In this document: positions 62,701 to 64,000 of the stretch, piece after piece
How the letters are laid out: every line of letters begins with the position of its first letter
Position numbering within the stretch: position 1 is the stretch's first letter
NCBI GenBank assembly: GCA_003290165.1
Contig: QNQO01009142.1
Coordinates: 1 to 64,000 of the forward strand
Source of the DNA: Berberis thunbergii
Taxonomy: Eukaryota > Streptophyta > Magnoliopsida > Ranunculales > Berberidaceae
Direction of reading: 5' to 3'
Length of the DNA: 64,000 nucleotides
Position numbers and translations under genes: made by a program
The notes under the pieces: generated by a model
What the model was told of the DNA's origin: nothing
Databases searched by the model: none
Seen by the model: the letters and a program-made list of their open reading frames with translations, nothing else

Positions 62701-63987
62701 ACTTTTGCTATTTGGCTCTCTCACTCTTACAATTACGATTATCATCTTCCCCAAACGCATCTTCTTCATAAGCACAACTCCCTTCTTAAAATTGAAATCA
62801 AATCTTCAATTCAAATTCGATGTTACCATGAAATTAACTATTCAAGCCCAATTGGTTTTTTTCATTTCCTTGTACACTTTGTTTATATTACAGCATCTGT
62901 TTTCTTCAAGTTATATAACATTATTTGATCAAAAGTTAATGATAAAAAACAACATCAAAGTGCTTTCAATTTTGGGACATAGTTTGCCAAATTTGACCTT
63001 ATTCAAATTCCCATAAATAATCTAACACTTTCAAATGTTCATCCTGATTTCAAATGATTGACAATTGGACCAAACAGCTGTTTATCTCCACATATATCCT
63101 CACATCGTAAGTAGATCTCGCTAAGTGCAAGTTTCAAACTATTTTTAACAGCTATCAAGAATTTTGATATAATATTTTCATAGTTTTTAGTTGTTGTGTC
63201 CCCCTTTGTTGAGAAGGGTCTTTGTTTTTCAAACTTTCTTTTTAAGTGTCCAAAATCAATCAAAATTAAAATAACATGCAATACGTGGTAGTTTGAAATA
63301 AACTGTACCAAAATTAAAAATTATGGCAGCCAAGAGGACCACGATTTGTGATAAAATAAAGAGTTGGCCGTATTAATTCTTGTATGCCATGCCAACCATA
63401 CCATCAATGAAGGTTCGTGCATGATCACTCTCTGAAGAAGGATCTCAACATTTATACACTAAATAGATCTAGTAAAAATAATGAAATGAGGATGACATGT
63501 AAATAAGTAAATCATTAACCATAAAATAGATTTAACAAAAATGCTGAACTGGTGAAGATGTTGATGATAAAGAAGGAATGAAATGACTTGGAAAGATTAA
63601 ATACACACCAGTAGAATTACTTGCTTGGTATACAAGTCATCCATCACAATTGAACTGATATTGGAAAGAATATTCCATGATTCTTCCCAAAGTTTGCATT
63701 CAATAAGTACTTCATCAAATGTGATTTTAACAATATCCATGTCCTGTGCTCTGGGGTAGAATAACAAGAACATTAAAAGATGCAAATAAAAATTGATCGA
63801 TAAAATCACAAGATTGAACTAAAGATAACAATTCGCACTTCTGTCCAAGGGTATCATCATAGGCAAGTGGTATTAGCAACTTGGATAAGAGTATCTGATA
63901 TTTAAAACACAAATATAATAGAGCAAACGCCTTCCCACATTCCGTAGTTATAAGGTAGGTAGACTTAGTTATAGCATAGACTTCAAT
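28958..63987 (-). CDS. SHBY: VPS13-family bridge-like lipid-transfer protein, SHRUBBY type (5' end beyond window)
   Basis: Thirty-three exons can be chained from the right edge to the stop at 28,958, about 3,040 codons, all with GT-AG borders. Family knowledge: VPS13 proteins form long hydrophobic grooves that move lipids in bulk between membranes at contact sites. The Arabidopsis member SHRUBBY binds SHORT-ROOT/SCARECROW and controls root growth. The SHBY rather than VPS13M type is suggested by RYVICNACNKDL, LYWADTTRELLISLRFNEPG and DHLGDTQVKLRN. WEPFIESW, FLLYNCTGLPL and the C-terminal NVEGWGIQVLHRSNLR agree with the family. The chorein N-terminus is missing because the window ends. Two exons (61982-62082 and 36036-36333) each lack one base at an A/T run. 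The exon starting at 44,471 uses an AAG-type acceptor (TTTGAAG) because the nearer CAG would shift the frame. Introns are up to 3.5 kb and full of transposons. Confidence 0.88.
32975..33141 (+). repeat. tRNA-derived SINE in a SHBY intron
   Basis: The A-box-like TAGCTCAGCCGGT lies at 32,981-32,993 and a weak B box CATTTGAGTCTT at 33,025-33,036. A short body follows and the sequence ends in T/A runs (CATTTTTTAAAAAAAG). Spacing of the boxes fits a tRNA-like head. It lies in the intron between exons 26 and 27, antisense to SHBY. Confidence 0.6.
37501..37720. repeat. Two G homopolymers in a SHBY intron
   Basis: A T-run followed by 13 G (about 37,544-37,556) and a second run of about 11-12 G (about 37,702-37,713) flank a 150-bp purine-rich stretch. 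Such runs are prone to length errors in assemblies and can form quadruplexes. No gene is seen here; a 119-codon minus-strand frame overlapping it is not supported. Confidence 0.6.
38893..39178 (+). mobile_element. Miniature LTR retrotransposon (TRIM/SMART-like), 286 bp
   Basis: Two near-identical 109-bp direct repeats (38,893-39,001 and 39,070-39,178; start TATTGAGACTAGAAGTCC, end AATTTAACA) enclose a 68-bp interior. The interior starts with TGGTATCAGAGC (39,002-39,013), the classic primer-binding site complementary to initiator-methionine tRNA. It ends with the purine tract GCTGAGGGGGAG just before the second LTR. The flanks carry CTATG at 38,888-38,892 and 39,179-39,183, the 5-bp duplication made by LTR-element integrases. 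There is no coding capacity, so it must be mobilised in trans by a Copia-like element. If LTRs are taken to start at the canonical TG three bases later, the duplication no longer fits. Confidence 0.9.
40014..40130 (+). repeat. 72-bp-spaced direct repeat in a SHBY intron
   Basis: CATGATTAAGCCCAGGGATG with GATCTTCTCAAGG (about 40,016) is repeated as CATGATCAAGCCCAGGGATG with GATCTTCTCAAG (about 40,088). The block between is AT-rich. A local tandem duplication is the simplest reading. Confidence 0.7.
46450..46810 (-). pseudogene. LINE 3' fragment with RNase-H-side zinc-binding domain (zf-RVT)
   Basis: A 113-codon frame (46,808 to 46,467) reads SRCVLCDQQQKSIDHIFFFC then PFALQLWEAI, the Cys-x2-Cys...His-x4-Cys zinc-binding motif found after plant LINE reverse transcriptases. 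It lies in the SHBY intron 46,080-47,167, in the same orientation as SHBY. A similar, shorter copy is at 56,210-56,458. The 5' part of the LINE is absent, as expected from truncated reverse transcription. Confidence 0.8.
48490..49170. repeat. Decayed TGTCYGACACG-type repeat with an inner hAT-like insertion
   Basis: In SHBY intron 48,400-49,321. Outer pieces AGTGTCTGACACGATATGAC (about 48,508) and CACGATACGACATACTG (about 48,927) plus GGTGTCGGACACGTATCG (about 49,136) resemble the ends of the element at 56,624-57,744. Between them, 48,535-48,900 begins CAGGGCTGGTCCTCA and ends near GTGGTGCCCTAGGCC, like a decayed hAT MITE. No target-site duplication could be fixed for either. Confidence 0.4.
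51900..52400. mobile_element. MITE-like element (GTTGTCT-ended family), copy A
   Basis: In SHBY intron 50,890-54,430. The left end GCTACGTTGTTTGGATCATG and the right end (minus strand TATGTTGTCTAAAGCTTTGC) are imperfect inverted copies. The right subterminal part AAAATATAGAGCTGCAAGAG aligns with AAAATTTAGAGCTTCATGAG of the element ending near 61,858. No clear target-site duplication. Confidence 0.45.
53440..53850. repeat. Cluster of three tRNA-like SINE heads around an (AAT)n microsatellite
   Basis: Plus-strand head: A box GGTAGTTCAGTTAGTTGGA (about 53,451) and B box GAGGTTGAACC (about 53,497), tail at the T-run near 53,525. Minus-strand head 2: from 53,646 leftwards, B box GAGTTCAAACCCTG (53,598-53,585). 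Minus-strand head 3: from about 53,845 leftwards, B box GGTTCGAGCCC (53,801-53,791), running into an AAT/ATT microsatellite (53,649-53,733) as its tail. The microsatellite yields a meaningless poly-Asn frame. All lie inside a SHBY intron. Confidence 0.55.
56210..56458 (-). pseudogene. LINE 3' fragment, second copy of the zf-RVT type
   Basis: A minus-strand frame reads AIDHILFSCPFAVQLWVALF then SANNLLQW, parallel to IDHIFFFCPFALQLWEAI and SANNLFQCFW at 46,467-46,808, so both come from one LINE family. It is shorter and lacks the first Cys pair in frame. A 17-bp direct repeat (GATCAATTGCTTCCTGC) is present near 56,414 and 56,431. It lies in SHBY intron 55,547-58,382. Confidence 0.7.
56624..57744. 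mobile_element. hAT-type element (1.1 kb) with 8-bp TSD and a nested MITE
   Basis: Ends CAAGGAAGCACAGAC (left) and, on the minus strand from the right, CAAGGATGCACGAATACGGA fit the hAT end consensus. They are flanked by a perfect CTCAAGAA at 56,616-56,623 and 57,745-57,752. Subterminal sequence is rich in GTGTCCAACAC / CGACACGGGTC motifs. About 56,682-57,218 is a second element (see next entry). No transposase is present. Confidence 0.82.
56682..57218. mobile_element. Nested MITE (AACGGTTATAACG-rich)
   Basis: Inverted ends CAGTTAAAACGGATAACGG (left) and CAGTTAAAACGGTGATATAA (right, minus strand). Inside, TTATAACG/CGTTAT motifs recur on both strands. It interrupts the GACACG-rich part of the surrounding hAT element (GTCCAACACACTATG on the left, ACAACCGACACGTATCC on the right), so it inserted later. 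No target-site duplication is obvious. Confidence 0.65.
59119..59954. mobile_element. hAT-type MITE (836 bp), GGGACGGGAT-rich, 8-bp TSD
   Basis: Ends TAGGGGTGGTCACGGGACGG (left) and TAGGGGTGGGCATCCCATCC (right, minus strand) are inverted. Flanks GTTTTATA at 59,111-59,118 and GCTTTATA at 59,955-59,962 form an 8-bp duplication with one mismatch. Subterminal GGGACGGGACGGGAT runs are typical of a widespread plant hAT MITE. It lies in the SHBY intron 58,649-61,981. Confidence 0.85.
60160..61858. mobile_element. MITE-like element (GTTGTCT-ended family), copy B, with internal duplications
   Basis: The left end CTAGGTTGTCTAGGCGCGAAG and the right end (minus strand CTATGTTGTCTGAAACTC) are inverted relatives of copy A at 51,900-52,400. 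Inside are two tandemly duplicated blocks. One is ATTTTCGGAAATGCCC with AAAATGATAAATTAC at about 60,375 and again at about 60,541. The other is TTTTACCCTC..TTATTAACTATAC at about 60,867 and again, diverged, at about 61,023 (spacing 156). A 63-codon frame inside is not supported. Borders are approximate. Confidence 0.45.
62297..63620 (-). other. SHBY intron, no gene recognised
   Basis: The 1.3-kb interval is AT-rich. A 111-codon plus-strand frame (62,681-63,016) is rich in Phe/Leu/Ile because of T-rich sequence and has no recognisable family, so it is not called. The flanking exons join in phase 0 (DDLYTKQ | PVIEEN). Confidence 0.5.
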
Positions 63988-64000
63988 CTGTAAATATTTT

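Larger units (their letters stand above)
58383..63987 (-). other. SHBY: SHBY exons 1-6 in the window (N-proximal groove repeats)
   Basis: Exons, gene order: 63839-63987 (or two pieces; its acceptor TTTACAG is inferred, and an alternative donor at 63,830 also keeps frame), 63621-63750, 62198-62296, 61982-62082, 58590-58648, 58383-58482. Encoded blocks: IPLAYDDTLGQK; MDIVKITFDEVLIECKLWEE; PKSIKPFLTFQIEKLPAS; LVLQPFEVTYVSSF with a 1-nt deficit, then LLNIRDFFGILGSFQLQQQ; VLLSLNGFEDANSRLASKAE; and MMLDVSFSSIIIKVPW. These match the VPS13 extended chorein region, where FEVTY and 'IKVPW' recur. The intron between 58,649 and 61,981 is 3.3 kb. Confidence 0.75.

Noticed and set aside
62681..63016. 111-codon plus-strand frame rich in Phe, Leu and Ile
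   Set aside because: It is intronic, T-rich in composition, with no recognisable domain and no splice context.
1..64000. CRISPR array, operon, prophage or bacterial defence system
   Set aside because: There are no regularly spaced identical repeats with unique spacers and no prokaryotic gene organisation; introns and plant transposons show a plant nuclear origin.

Overview
The window is nuclear DNA from a flowering plant, most likely a eudicot. It is AT-rich. Its genes are split by GT-AG introns and are most similar to plant proteins. The spaces between and inside genes are packed with decayed plant transposable elements. No prokaryotic, organellar or viral gene set is present, and the species cannot be named from sequence alone.

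Layout. (1) Positions 1 to about 19,000 are a repeat graveyard with no host gene I can support. They hold a gag-like relic of a 'putative gypsy-type transposon' (minus strand), a ~127-bp minisatellite, a 485-bp hAT-type MITE, a LINE reverse-transcriptase relic (minus), an internally deleted Athila-type Gypsy element with two LTR-like repeats, a Tourist-type foldback MITE, a pair of CAC-rich MITE-like elements and a GGGC-rich hAT-type MITE. (2) 19,655-25,426 (+) is an eight-exon gene for a small membrane-anchored cytochrome-b5-like heme protein (MAPR4/neuferricin type). Its exon 2 carries an apparent 16-nt deletion. (3) 25,427-28,957 is the space between two convergent genes, with SINE, foldback and hAT MITE insertions. 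(4) 28,958 to the right edge (-) is the 3' part of a giant gene for a VPS13-family bridge-like lipid-transfer protein, closest to SHRUBBY (SHBY). I placed 33 exons (about 3,040 codons), nearly all phase-consistent. The start codon and N-terminal chorein region lie beyond 64,000.

The two genes converge. One encodes a heme-binding endomembrane protein and the other a membrane-contact-site lipid-transfer protein; nothing here suggests a shared operon-like function. The long SHBY introns hold LINE tails, a 286-bp TRIM/SMART-like LTR element with two near-identical 109-bp LTRs, three clustered tRNA-like SINE heads, and several MITEs with clear 8-bp target-site duplications, one containing a nested second MITE.

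Three coding lesions are visible: two 1-nt deficits at A/T homopolymers in SHBY and the deletion in MAPR4 exon 2. The rest of both genes looks well conserved, so assembly error must be separated from real allelic damage. I see no convincing new multi-gene system. The most interesting items are the miniature LTR element, the coding lesions, the nested MITE and the foldback families.
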